DNA from: Mangrovimonas xylaniphaga
Lineage (GTDB): Bacteria > Bacteroidota > Bacteroidia > Flavobacteriales > Flavobacteriaceae
DNA: 64,000 bases
NCBI RefSeq assembly: GCF_001280435.1
Contig: NZ_LBIP01000017.1
Span: 62,001-126,000, forward strand
Direction: 5' to 3'
Positions within the stretch are counted from its first letter, which is position 1; every line of letters starts with the position of its first letter. Below the pieces are notes generated by a model. That model did no database searches. It worked only from the letters and a program-made list of their open reading frames with translations, and was not told the DNA's origin. This document shows, piece by piece, positions 26,758 to 36,034 of this stretch. The translations under genes were made by a program, and so were the position numbers.

Positions 26758-28005
26758 TTACTTATAAATAAGATAAGGCTGGCGCATTTGGTCGTAGGCT
26801 TTTAGACCACGCACCCAAGTTTTTTTGATTTCGTCTGCCGTGTGGCGCTTTTCAATTTGCTTTTGTAAGGTTTTGGTTCCTGCCAATTTGGTGAAAAAGT
26901 CGTTGAAAAAGATAGGTTTATCTATCGTGTTTTGGTAGGCATTAATCAAATAATTCAAATCTAAACGCGCTAAGGTTGGAGAGTCACTTAGGTTTTCCCC
27001 ATAGCATAACATCCCTTTATGCTTAGGTTGTTTGGAGCCAGCATTGGGTTGTGGTAAAAACTTAAATGTGTATATGCTTTTATCTAAATATGGACTTCCG
27101 TAGATTTCGAATGGTTTAGGAGTCCCACGTCCAGCACTTACATTGGTGCCCTCAAAAAAGCAAAGACTAGGGTATAGGTTAATGGCTTTATCGGAAGGTA
27201 AGTTTGGAGACGGCGCAATGGGAAGACTATAGCTTCTTTGATGGGCATAATTCTGAACCGGAATTACCGCCAAATCACACGTAACTCCATTGTCCAGCCA
27301 ATGTTCGCCATTGATCATTTTGGCATATTCCCCAATGGTCATTCCGTGTACCACCGGTACAGGGTGCATGCCTACAAAACTTTTGTATTCCTTTTCTAAA
27401 ATAGGGCCGTCTATATAATGTCCGTTAGGGTTAGGGCGATCCAAAATCAGCACAGGGATGTTTTGTTCGGCACAAGCTTCCATGACATAATGTAAGGTTG
27501 AGATGTAGGTGTAAAAGCGAGCCCCCACATCTTGGATGTCAAATATCACTAAATCTAAACCTTCCAATTGAGTTGCTGATGGCTTTTTGTTGCTTCCATA
27601 AAGAGAAATGATTGGTAATTTGGTTTTGGAATCGATGCCGTCTTTTACATGTTCTCCGGCATCGGCAGTGCCTCTAAAACCATGCTCGGGTGCAAATACT
27701 TTTACAACATTTGTTTTTAAGGCAACTAAAGAATCCACCAAATGGGTGTAACCTTTTTTATGAAAGATCACAGAGGTTTGATTGGCCACAATCCCAATTT
27801 TTTTTCCTTGTAATAAAGGTAAGTAGGCTTCGGTTTGGTTGGCGCCAACTGCAATGGGAGCATCAAGGTCAACTTCCTTGGAGGTATAACTAAAGTCTGA
27901 AAAATTGGAAGCGTTGGCACCAGCTTCGGAAGTGGCAATGTTTCCACATGAAAACGCTATTAAAACAAATAATAAAACTGTATTTTTGAAAACGGTTAAT
28001 CGCAT
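26758..28005 (-). CDS. namZ: DUF1343 / NamZ-type exo-beta-N-acetylmuramidase, lipoprotein
   Basis: 415 residues. Lipoprotein signal ending AFSC, then the DUF1343 domain: GIVANQTSV, FAPEHGFRG, LPIISLYG, LVIFDIQDVGARFYTYISTLHYVMEA, LILDRPNP and FVGMHPVPVVHGMTIGEYA. NamZ of Bacillus and Tannerella (family GH171) removes terminal N-acetylmuramic acid from peptidoglycan fragments, so wall recycling is the likely role. It converges on the GDPD gene (3 nt apart). Its start is 9 nt from that of the divergent permease gene. Confidence 0.87.
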   Translation of the reverse strand: MRLTVFKNTVLLFVLIAFSCGNIATSEAGANASNFSDFSYTSKEVDLDAPIAVGANQTEAYLPLLQGKKIGIVANQTSVIFHKKGYTHLVDSLVALKTNVVKVFAPEHGFRGTADAGEHVKDGIDSKTKLPIISLYGSNKKPSATQLEGLDLVIFDIQDVGARFYTYISTLHYVMEACAEQNIPVLILDRPNPNGHYIDGPILEKEYKSFVGMHPVPVVHGMTIGEYAKMINGEHWLDNGVTCDLAVIPVQNYAHQRSYSLPIAPSPNLPSDKAINLYPSLCFFEGTNVSAGRGTPKPFEIYGSPYLDKSIYTFKFLPQPNAGSKQPKHKGMLCYGENLSDSPTLARLDLNYLINAYQNTIDKPIFFNDFFTKLAGTKTLQKQIEKRHTADEIKKTWVRGLKAYDQMRQPYLIYK

Positions 28006-28014
28006 AAAAGTATT

Positions 28015-29253
28015 TTGAATTACGAATTTTTCTTAGCTAAACGCATTATTGGCAGTAAAGCGTATAAAAGTAGTGTTTCGGCCCCAATTATAAAAATTGG
28101 CATTACCGCCATAGCCATAGGAATAATAGTTATGCTTATTGCCGTGGCCACTGGGTTGGGCCTTCAAAAAAAGATACGCGATAAAGTTGTGGCCTTTAAT
28201 GGGCACGTCACCATTTCCAACTATGATACCAATGTCTCTGATGAGTCAGAAATACCGGTATCTTTAAATCAAGAGTTTTATCCCGAATTTAAAGGAATAG
28301 AGGGCATTTCGCATGTACAAGGCGTGGCCAAGAAGTTTGGGGTCATCCGCACCGAAACCGATTTTGAAGGGGTGGTGTTGAAAGGTGTAGGGCAGGATTA
28401 CAATTGGAAATATATCCAGGATTTTTTAGTTGAAGGACGTTTGCCAGAATTTGGTGAGCAGATGGGGAATGAGGTGTTGATATCTCAATACATTGCCAAT
28501 AGGTTAAAGTTTGAGGTAGGAGATTCTTTTCAGATGGTGTTTGGAAAGGAGGATGCCAATCAAATTCCAAATATCAGAAAGTTTACGGTGGTAGGAATTT
28601 ATAATTCCGGGTTTCAGGATTTTGACAAGACCTTTATTATTGGTGACTTGAAGCAGGTTCAAAGGCTTAACAAATGGCAATCAGATCAAGTTGGAAATTT
28701 TGAGGTATTTATTGATGATTTTGATAAAATTGAAGAAAAGGGACTAGAGATTTATGAGGCAACACCTTCCAACCTTAATGCGGAAACCATTACCGAGAAA
28801 TACATTTCAATTTTTGAATGGATAAATATTTTCGACAATAATACCTATGGGGTTATTGGAATCATGATTATCGTGGCGGGGATCAATATGATTACGGCGC
28901 TCTTGGTATTGATTTTGGAACGTACTCAAATGATAGGTATTCTAAAAGCTTTAGGAAGTTCCAATTGGAGCATTCGAAAAGTGTTTCTCTACAACGCTAC
29001 ATACCTAGTAGGTTTGGGATTATTCTGGGGAAATTTAATTGGGCTGTCACTTTTGGCTATCCAATATTATTTTGGTGTTTTGCAATTCCCAAACCCTGAA
29101 CAATACTATATGACGACCATTCCAGTTTACGTGAGTTTTAAAAATATATTGTTGTTGAATATAGGTTGCTTCTTGGCCTGTATGCTCATGTTGTTGGTGC
29201 CTTCATATATTGTTACTAGAATTTCTCCAGTCAAAGCCATCAGGTTCGAATAA
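28015..29253 (+). CDS. ABC transporter permease, FtsX/LolC-like
   Basis: 412 residues from a TTG start: an in-frame TAA lies just upstream, and MNYEFFLAKRI is the standard start of Bacteroidota FtsX-like permeases. Helix 1 at about residues 25-48, a large periplasmic domain, then three C-terminal helices with NMITALLVLILERTQMIGILKALG, the coupling segment of MacB/LolC proteins. The ATPase partner is not adjacent. A role in lipoprotein release is possible but unproven. A -7 match TATTTTTG at 27981-27988 lies inside the namZ coding region. Confidence 0.9.
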   Translation: MNYEFFLAKRIIGSKAYKSSVSAPIIKIGITAIAIGIIVMLIAVATGLGLQKKIRDKVVAFNGHVTISNYDTNVSDESEIPVSLNQEFYPEFKGIEGISHVQGVAKKFGVIRTETDFEGVVLKGVGQDYNWKYIQDFLVEGRLPEFGEQMGNEVLISQYIANRLKFEVGDSFQMVFGKEDANQIPNIRKFTVVGIYNSGFQDFDKTFIIGDLKQVQRLNKWQSDQVGNFEVFIDDFDKIEEKGLEIYEATPSNLNAETITEKYISIFEWINIFDNNTYGVIGIMIIVAGINMITALLVLILERTQMIGILKALGSSNWSIRKVFLYNATYLVGLGLFWGNLIGLSLLAIQYYFGVLQFPNPEQYYMTTIPVYVSFKNILLLNIGCFLACMLMLLVPSYIVTRISPVKAIRFE

Positions 29254-29312
29254 TTAGAAGAAGGTGACATCTTTAACTTTTGCCATTTGTTTATTTATGG
29301 TAATTTTAAAGC

Positions 29313-30293
29313 ATGGACTACGCAGAAAATATCTTAGGAACCATTGGGAACACCCCTATGGTGAAACTCAATAAACTTACCGCAGAATTGCCTTGTTTGG
29401 TATTGGCGAAATACGAAACATTCAACCCGGGAAATTCTGTAAAGGACCGAATGGCCTTAACGATGATAGAAGATGCCGAAGCAGATGGAAGACTGCAGCC
29501 TGGAGGCACTATTATTGAAGGAACTTCCGGAAATACAGGAATGGGATTGGCACTAGCAGCCATTGTAAAAGGTTACAAATGTATTTTTGTCATCAACGAC
29601 AAACAGTCCAAGGAAAAAATGGATGTACTTAGGGCGATGGGAGCAGAAGTAGTAGTGTGCCCAACAGCTGTGGCTCCTGACGATCCCCAAAGTTATTATT
29701 CCGTAGCGAAGAGGTTGGCAAAGGAAATTCCAAATTCGTGGTATGTCAATCAATATGATAATCCTAGTAATACCAAAGCACATTACGAAAGTACAGGACC
29801 TGAAATCTGGAAACAGACGGATGGGAAAGTAACCCATTTTGTGGTGGGAGTAGGTACTGGAGGAACAATCTCAGGTGTAGGGCGTTATTTAAAGGAGCAA
29901 AATCCCAATATTAAGGTCTGGGGAATTGATACCTATGGCAGTGTTTTTAAAAAATATCATGAAACGGGTATTTTTGATGAGAAGGAAATCTATCCTTACG
30001 TCACAGAAGGAATAGGGGAAGATATTCTACCAAAAAATGTAGACTTTAGTATTATTGATGGATTTACCAAAGTCACCGATAAGGATGCAGCCATTTACAC
30101 CCAATTATTGGCAAAAGAAGAAGGAATGTTTCTCGGGAATTCTGCTGGAGCAGCCGTAAAAGGACTGCTACAGTTGAAGGAGCATTTTACCAAGGATGAT
30201 GTGGTAGTGGTACTGTTTCATGACCATGGAAGCCGCTATGTGGGGAAAATGTACAATAATGACTGGATGAGGAAAATGGGGTATATTGAGTAA
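29313..30293 (+). CDS. PLP-dependent cysteine synthase / cystathionine beta-synthase-like enzyme
   Basis: 326 residues of fold-type II. The PLP lysine is K44 in NPGNSVKDRMA, the phosphate loop GTSGNTG is at residues 70-76 and VGVGTGGTISGVGRYL follows. The C-terminus, LFHDHGSRYVGKMYNNDWM, resembles cystathionine beta-synthase cores (DxGSRY...W) more than CysK. It may thus use serine or O-acetylserine with sulfide or homocysteine; the sequence does not decide. No CBS-pair regulatory domain is present. Confidence 0.9.
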   Translation: MDYAENILGTIGNTPMVKLNKLTAELPCLVLAKYETFNPGNSVKDRMALTMIEDAEADGRLQPGGTIIEGTSGNTGMGLALAAIVKGYKCIFVINDKQSKEKMDVLRAMGAEVVVCPTAVAPDDPQSYYSVAKRLAKEIPNSWYVNQYDNPSNTKAHYESTGPEIWKQTDGKVTHFVVGVGTGGTISGVGRYLKEQNPNIKVWGIDTYGSVFKKYHETGIFDEKEIYPYVTEGIGEDILPKNVDFSIIDGFTKVTDKDAAIYTQLLAKEEGMFLGNSAGAAVKGLLQLKEHFTKDDVVVVLFHDHGSRYVGKMYNNDWMRKMGYIE

Positions 30294-30364
30294 AGAATGT
30301 AAGATTATTTTCTTGTGTTTGTTTTTCAGAGTGTTGCGTTGTAAATATTTCTTATTTTTAAGAG

Positions 30365-31636
30365 ATGCAAGAAGATTTTCTACATTATCTCTGGAAATAT
30401 AAAATCCGCAAGGCACAGAACCTGAAAATCACTTCCGGGGAAACTGTGGCCCCATTGCATGTAGGGCAGCATAATACAGATTCCGGCCCCGATTTTTTCA
30501 ATGCACAGATTAAAATTGGGGAGCAGTTGTGGGCGGGTAATGTTGAGGTGCATGTAAAATCTTCCGATTGGTATGTACATGGACATGAACAGGACCAAGC
30601 TTACGACAATGTGATTTTACATGTGGTATGGGAACATGATACCGAAATTTTCAGAAAAGATAATTCCGAAATTCCCACTTTGCAATTAAAGGACACAGTA
30701 GACAAAATGTTGCTGAACACCTATTCCGAACTATATTCCAAAGGGAATAAATGGATTTATTGTGAAGACAATCTGTCCAAAATTGATCGGTTTGTTTTAA
30801 ACAATTGGTTGGAGCGTCTATATATAGAACGTTTGGAGCAGAAGCACCAAACTATTGAGAAATTGCTTTCAAATTCCAAAAATGATTGGGAGGCTGTATT
30901 GTTCAAAATGTTGGCCAAAAACTTTGGATTGAAAGTCAATGGCGACGCATTTTTCAGTTTGGCACTGTCAGTTGATTTTTCCGTAGTCAGAAAATTGCAG
31001 AGCAACCAATTTGGATTGGAAGCACTTTTCTTTGGGCAGTGCGGTTGGTTGGACAGTGAATTGGAAGATGTTTACTATTTGAAACTTCAAAATGAGTATG
31101 GATTTCTGAAGCGGAAATTTCAGCTTTCCAATGTGTCTGTTTTAGCACCGCAATTTTTTAGGTTGCGGCCACCAAATTTTCCGACTATCAGATTATCGCA
31201 GTTGGCAAGTCTATATGCAAATGAAAAGCAATTGTTTTCAAAACTTATGGAACTCAACTCCCTTGAAGATTATTATAAGGTTTTGGATTGTGAAACGTCA
31301 CTGTATTGGGAAACCCACTATTCTTTTGGCAAAAGCTCCAAGCCGTCTAAAAAACGATTGACCAAAACCTTCGTCGACTTACTTCTTATCAATACTATTA
31401 TCCCAATAAAATTTGCCCATTGCAAAGCCAATGGAAAGGAGATTGATAATGTGGTGCAATTGGCGCAACAGATTCATGCAGAAAGTAATAGTTTGCTTTC
31501 TGCCTTTGCCAATTTGGGGATAAAATGTCAAAACGCGCTACAATCCCAAGCCTTAATTCAGTTAAAGAGGAACTATTGTGAAAGGCAAAAGTGTCTTGAC
31601 TGTGCGATTGGCGCCAATATTCTACAGTTGGTCTAA
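30365..31636 (+). CDS. DUF2851 family protein
   Basis: 423 residues. The N-terminal half carries the family block SGPDFFNAQIKIGEQLWAGNVEVHVKSSDWYVHGHEQD, then NVILHVVWEHD. The C-terminal half is helical with a terminal Cys pair (YCERQKCLDCAIG). The N-terminal D...E-V-H pattern hints at a nuclease-like fold, but that is only an impression. DUF2851 is nearly confined to Bacteroidota and has no known role. Confidence 0.9.
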   Translation: MQEDFLHYLWKYKIRKAQNLKITSGETVAPLHVGQHNTDSGPDFFNAQIKIGEQLWAGNVEVHVKSSDWYVHGHEQDQAYDNVILHVVWEHDTEIFRKDNSEIPTLQLKDTVDKMLLNTYSELYSKGNKWIYCEDNLSKIDRFVLNNWLERLYIERLEQKHQTIEKLLSNSKNDWEAVLFKMLAKNFGLKVNGDAFFSLALSVDFSVVRKLQSNQFGLEALFFGQCGWLDSELEDVYYLKLQNEYGFLKRKFQLSNVSVLAPQFFRLRPPNFPTIRLSQLASLYANEKQLFSKLMELNSLEDYYKVLDCETSLYWETHYSFGKSSKPSKKRLTKTFVDLLLINTIIPIKFAHCKANGKEIDNVVQLAQQIHAESNSLLSAFANLGIKCQNALQSQALIQLKRNYCERQKCLDCAIGANILQLV

Positions 31637-31732
31637 TAGCTTAATGTTTTAAGAATTTATTTTCTTCGTTTTCGGCTTAAAAATTTAAATTGTTAAATAA
31701 ATTAACATTTGAATGAATAAAAATTAAAAAAG

Positions 31733-32959
31733 ATGGAGCTAAAATCAATTATTAAGTATTCTTTAATGGGGACTTTAGGTTTGACAATTTTTAATTGTCA
31801 ACCAGATTCAACCGATCAAGTAGATGAAGAAATAGAAACGGTGTCTTTTATGGAGTCAAAAGTGATTCCTGGAAGTTATATTGTAGTGTATAATAACGCC
31901 AACCAAAGAATGGCACCTTTGCCAAAGGTGAAAACACTTCAGGAATATACCTCGCAAATGAATGGGTTAAAACGTTCGTTTTTAAATGAGTTTGAAGCAA
32001 TAGGGTTGGAGGATTCCAATATTACTGCAACCTTTGGCCATGCTGTAAATGGTTTTGCTGCCAATTTATCTGAAGCCCAATTACAAAATTTACAGAACGA
32101 TCCAAGAGTTTTGAGGATTGAGCAAAATTTCACCATGAGCATTTCTCCCTATAAAGGAAAACCAGGAGGAGGAAATACAGGGACTAGCGATACACAACAA
32201 ATACCTTACGGAACTACTAGAGTTGGTGGTGGAAACACAGCTTCAAGCCATACGGCATGGGTTATTGATTCGGGTATAGATTTGGACCATCCCGATTTGA
32301 ACGTGGATGTTTCTAGAAGTGTCTCGTTCTTATCTGGTTCTGGGGCAAACAGTGCCGATGATCAAAATGGTCATGGAACCCATGTGGCAGGAACCATTGC
32401 AGCTTTGGATAATAATTTTGGTTCTGTAGGTGTTGCACCTGGGACAACGGTTGTGGCGGTTCGTGTATTGGACCGTCGCGGAAGTGGCAGTTTGTCAGGA
32501 GTTATTGCGGGTGTGGATTATGTTAAGGCTGAAGGAGAAGCAGGTGATGTTGCCAATATGAGTTTGGGCGGAGGTGTATCTCAGATTTTGGATAATGCGG
32601 TTATTGCGGCAGCAGCAGAATCGGGTGTGAAGTTTGTGTTGGCGGCAGGAAATGAATCAAACAATGCCGATAGTCATTCACCAGCAAGAGCCAATGGAGC
32701 TAATATCTATACCATTTCGGCTATGGATTCTGATGATAATTGGGCGTACTTTTCAAACTACGGCAATCCTCCAGTAGATTATTGTGCGCCTGGAGTAGGT
32801 GTTTATTCTACATGGAAAAATGGTGGTTATAATAGCATAAGCGGAACTTCCATGGCGGCACCACATGCAGCAGGAGTTTTATTGTTAGGTAATCCTTCCG
32901 CAGATGGAACCGTTAACGGTGATCCAGATGGGAATGCAGATGCTATAATTCATCTCTAA
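31733..32959 (+). CDS. S8 family serine peptidase, lipoprotein with I9-type propeptide
   Basis: 408 residues. Lipoprotein signal with lipobox IFNC (Cys22), an inhibitor-I9-like prodomain at about residues 45-135 (PGSYIVVYN ... NDPRVLRIEQNF), then the subtilisin domain. Catalytic residues: D179 in VIDSGIDLDHPDL, H214 in NGHGTHVAGTIA, oxyanion N307 in AAGNES and S373 in SGTSMAAPHAAG. All are present, so it should be active. The protein ends soon after the Ser helix with no C-terminal domain; the strong terminator downstream argues that this end is natural. Confidence 0.93.
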   Translation: MELKSIIKYSLMGTLGLTIFNCQPDSTDQVDEEIETVSFMESKVIPGSYIVVYNNANQRMAPLPKVKTLQEYTSQMNGLKRSFLNEFEAIGLEDSNITATFGHAVNGFAANLSEAQLQNLQNDPRVLRIEQNFTMSISPYKGKPGGGNTGTSDTQQIPYGTTRVGGGNTASSHTAWVIDSGIDLDHPDLNVDVSRSVSFLSGSGANSADDQNGHGTHVAGTIAALDNNFGSVGVAPGTTVVAVRVLDRRGSGSLSGVIAGVDYVKAEGEAGDVANMSLGGGVSQILDNAVIAAAAESGVKFVLAAGNESNNADSHSPARANGANIYTISAMDSDDNWAYFSNYGNPPVDYCAPGVGVYSTWKNGGYNSISGTSMAAPHAAGVLLLGNPSADGTVNGDPDGNADAIIHL

Positions 32960-32980
32960 ACGGAATATATAGTTTTAAAA

Positions 32981-33009
32981 AGCCACTTTTTCGAAAGTGG
33001 CTTTTTTTT
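32981..33009 (+). terminator. Intrinsic terminator of the S8 protease gene
   Basis: Stem AGCCACTTT (32981-32989), TTCG loop, AAAGTGGCT (32994-33002), then a T tract to 33009. A TTCG tetraloop on a 9-bp stem is very stable. Confidence 0.9.
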
Positions 33010-33037
33010 GTAATTTAAAATCATCAAATTTGTTTTA

Positions 33038-33265
33038 ATGAATATATTCTACAAGATATTACTGCATTTTCAGAAACACGGCTATTATGTGTGTCAACGT
33101 ATTGCCGACCGTTTGGGGATTAGGGCCAAAGTGGTAAGGACGTCCTTTATTTACTTGACCTTTGTAACCCTTGGTTTTGGTTTTGCCCTGTATTTGATTC
33201 TTTCCTTTTTAATGCGTGTCAAGGACTTACTCTATACCAAACGTTCTTCGGTTTTTGATCTATAA
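33038..33265 (+). CDS. PspC-domain small membrane protein
   Basis: 75 residues with the PspC pattern: YYVCQRIADRLGIRAKVVRTSFIYLTF, then a hydrophobic helix (LGFGFALYLILSFLM). PspC proteins sense or damp envelope stress in other bacteria; the short single-domain form here has no known role. It ends 3 nt before the potassium channel gene, so the two form an operon. Confidence 0.85.
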   Translation: MNIFYKILLHFQKHGYYVCQRIADRLGIRAKVVRTSFIYLTFVTLGFGFALYLILSFLMRVKDLLYTKRSSVFDL

Positions 33266-33268
33266 TAT

Positions 33269-34291
33269 ATGAACAGCACCTTACTTCGTCTTTCCAAATC
33301 CAAAACAACCATCGCTATATTGCTGTTGGCTTTTTTGGTCTTTTCGGGAATGATTGGGTTTAGAATCATTTCTGGTTATAATTGGATTGATGCCCTCTAC
33401 ATGACGGTTATTACCATTACTACGGTGGGGTTTGGAGAGGTGCGTCCGTTGGATGATCAATCCAAAATTTTTACGGTGTTTTTGATTTTGACGAGCATAG
33501 TAATTGTGGGGTATGTAATAAGTGTATTGACAGAGTATTTGCTAAGCCAAAATAGTTTTGAAGAATTAAAACAAAAGAATATGCAAAAGCGAATTGACCA
33601 ACTTCAGGACCATATCATTATATGTGGGTATGGCCGAAACGGGACACAGGCGGCCAAAAAGTTGATAGCGTACAATAAGCCATTTGTAGTCGTTGAGCAG
33701 AATAAGGAACTTATTGATAAGTTTGAAAGTGAACTGGTAAATTTCATTCACGGGAATGCCAATGAAGATGAGGTGCTCCACAGGGCAGGTATTAATAGAG
33801 CAAGCACGTTGATTTCGGCGTTGCCAAATGATGCCGATAATTTGTTTGTGGTACTTTCCGCGAGGCAAATTAATAAGAACTTGAGAATCATTAGTAGGGC
33901 TTCACAGGAGACAACCTATAATAAATTGAAATTGGCAGGGGCAGACAATGTCATTCTTCCCGATAAAATTGGAGGGGACCATATGGCTTCCTTGGTCGTG
34001 GTTCCAGATTTGATTGAGTTTATAGACAACCTTTCCATCGTAGGAAGGTCGCATGTGAATATTGAAGAAATTGAAGTGGCAAAGCTTTGCAGTGATGCCG
34101 ATGAAAAGACCATTCGAGATTTGGATTTGCGCAATAAAACGGGATGCAATATCATCGGGTTTAAAAATGGCGCCGGGGAATATATTGTAAATCCAGAGGC
34201 TGAAATGAAGTTGGGAGTTAACTCCAAGATCATTGTTTTAGGGCGTCCGGAGCAGATTCAAAAACTGAATTCGGTCTACAATATCAGGTAG
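33269..34291 (+). CDS. Potassium channel with RCK (TrkA-N/TrkA-C) domains
   Basis: 340 residues. Two transmembrane helices flank a pore with the selectivity filter TVGFG (residues 52-56). A cytoplasmic RCK domain follows with the Rossmann motif IIICGYGRNGTQAAKKL and a TrkA-C domain (VAKLCSDADEKTIRDLDLRNKTGCNIIGF). MthK-type architecture, thus a ligand-gated K+ channel. Its filter has F in the fourth position (GFG in place of the more usual GYG), which is known in other prokaryotic channels. Confidence 0.93.
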   Translation: MNSTLLRLSKSKTTIAILLLAFLVFSGMIGFRIISGYNWIDALYMTVITITTVGFGEVRPLDDQSKIFTVFLILTSIVIVGYVISVLTEYLLSQNSFEELKQKNMQKRIDQLQDHIIICGYGRNGTQAAKKLIAYNKPFVVVEQNKELIDKFESELVNFIHGNANEDEVLHRAGINRASTLISALPNDADNLFVVLSARQINKNLRIISRASQETTYNKLKLAGADNVILPDKIGGDHMASLVVVPDLIEFIDNLSIVGRSHVNIEEIEVAKLCSDADEKTIRDLDLRNKTGCNIIGFKNGAGEYIVNPEAEMKLGVNSKIIVLGRPEQIQKLNSVYNIR

Positions 34292-34397
34292 TTAATTTTT
34301 GATTTTAACAACCAAGGCTTTATTAGTTCAATTTTTTTTAGCATCTTGGCGACCCTAACAATAATTAATTAAGAAATAACTAAATTTAAAATTCCAT

Positions 34398-36023
34398 ATG
34401 AAGAAATATCTTCTATCGTTACTTTCAGTTTTATTACCAATTTTAACTTTTGCCCAAGAGTCAACTTCCGAAAAAATCGATGCCTTTTTTAAGGACTATA
34501 CCGGATGGTTTGTAGAGTGGATTTTCAAGGAAATTCCCTTTTCAGAGACCTACAGTATTCCGTGGGTGCTTATTGTGTTGATAGGAGGTGCTATATATTT
34601 TACCGTTTATTTCAAATTCATAAATATTACAGGTTTCCGTACGGCAATTAGAGTGGTACAGGGGAAATATGAAGATATCGAAAAGCATGGAGCCGATACT
34701 TTGTATGGGGATGTGACGCCTAACGATCATGAAAATATCATTGAAACCTTAAGGGATGATAGTGCGGAAGGAGAAGTGTCCCACTTCCAGGCCCTTACAG
34801 CTGCACTTTCTGCCACTGTAGGTTTGGGAAATATTGCTGGTGTGGCCGTAGCCTTGTCTATCGGTGGTCCAGGGGCAACCTTTTGGATGATTATGGCTGG
34901 ACTTTTAGGGATGGCTTCTAAATTTGCAGAATGTACCTTAGGGGTGAAGTATAGAGACGTTGGAAAAGATGGAACCGTTTACGGAGGACCAATGTACTAC
35001 TTGACGAAAGGTCTTAAGGAAAAAGGAATGGCTGGCTTTGGAAAGATATTGGCAGTTTTATTTGCTGTATTTGTAATTGGTGGTTCTTTTGGAGGAGGAA
35101 ACATGTTCCAAGCCAATCAAGCGGCAGCTCAATTTATTAAGTTGTTTGAATTGCAAGACGTTTCCAATGCTGGTATGTACTTTGGTATTGTAATGGCGGT
35201 TATTGTAGCCGTAGTGATTATTGGAGGAATCAAAAGAATTGCTTCTGTAACGGAAAAAATTGTACCGTTCATGGCTGGGATTTATGTGTTGGCAGCCTTG
35301 ATTATTTTAGGAGCTAACTTCACACTTATCGATGATGCTTTTGCGTTGATTTATGATGGAGCCTTTTCAGGACTGGGAATCGCGGGAGGTCTTGTAGGAG
35401 TGATGATCCAAGGGATTCGTCGTGGTGCATTTTCCAATGAAGCAGGTGTTGGTTCGGCAGCTATTGCTCACTCGGCAGTAAGAACTAAGTATCCAGCCTC
35501 TGAAGGAATTGTAGCGCTTTTGGAACCATTTGTAGATACCGTGGTTATCTGTACTATGACTGCTTTGGTGATTGTAATTACTAATTTCAATGGGCAATTT
35601 ATGGAATACGGAGTGCCAATTAAGGAAGGTGTAGAGTTAACAGCCATTGCGTTTGACTCTGTGATTCCTCATTTCTCTGTTGTGTTGACCTTAGCAGTAA
35701 TCCTATTTGCATTTTCTACTATGATTTCTTGGTCTTACTACGGAATGCAAGGTTGGGTGTTTTTGTTTGGGAAAGGAAAAACATCAGATTTAGTATATAA
35801 GATTTTATTCTTGTTTTTTGTGGTTGTAGGATCGTCCATCAGCCTTGGAGCTGTTATTGATTTCTCCGACGCCATGATTTTTGCCATGGTAGTACCAAAC
35901 ATTATTGGTGTGGTAATCTTGGCTCCAATTATTCGTAGAGAGCTAGGGAAATATATGGAAGCCATCGAGGTGAAACATGATGCATTGGAAGAAGGTGCAA
36001 AGGATTTGACCGAGCATATGTAA
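34398..36023 (+). CDS. Alanine/glycine:cation symporter (AGCS family)
   Basis: 541 residues with about ten hydrophobic helices. N-terminal signal-like helix ending TFAQ, then an amphipathic segment before the transporter core. AGCS hallmarks: ALSATVGLGNIAGVAVALSIGGPGATFWM, KFAECTLGVKYR, GPMYYLTKGL and RRGAFSNEAGVGSAAIAHS, with EPFVDTVVICTMTALVI near the end. It should carry Na+ with alanine or glycine. The extra N-terminal signal sequence is common in Bacteroidota members. Confidence 0.93.
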   Translation: MKKYLLSLLSVLLPILTFAQESTSEKIDAFFKDYTGWFVEWIFKEIPFSETYSIPWVLIVLIGGAIYFTVYFKFINITGFRTAIRVVQGKYEDIEKHGADTLYGDVTPNDHENIIETLRDDSAEGEVSHFQALTAALSATVGLGNIAGVAVALSIGGPGATFWMIMAGLLGMASKFAECTLGVKYRDVGKDGTVYGGPMYYLTKGLKEKGMAGFGKILAVLFAVFVIGGSFGGGNMFQANQAAAQFIKLFELQDVSNAGMYFGIVMAVIVAVVIIGGIKRIASVTEKIVPFMAGIYVLAALIILGANFTLIDDAFALIYDGAFSGLGIAGGLVGVMIQGIRRGAFSNEAGVGSAAIAHSAVRTKYPASEGIVALLEPFVDTVVICTMTALVIVITNFNGQFMEYGVPIKEGVELTAIAFDSVIPHFSVVLTLAVILFAFSTMISWSYYGMQGWVFLFGKGKTSDLVYKILFLFFVVVGSSISLGAVIDFSDAMIFAMVVPNIIGVVILAPIIRRELGKYMEAIEVKHDALEEGAKDLTEHM

Positions 36024-36034
36024 AAACAAATCAA

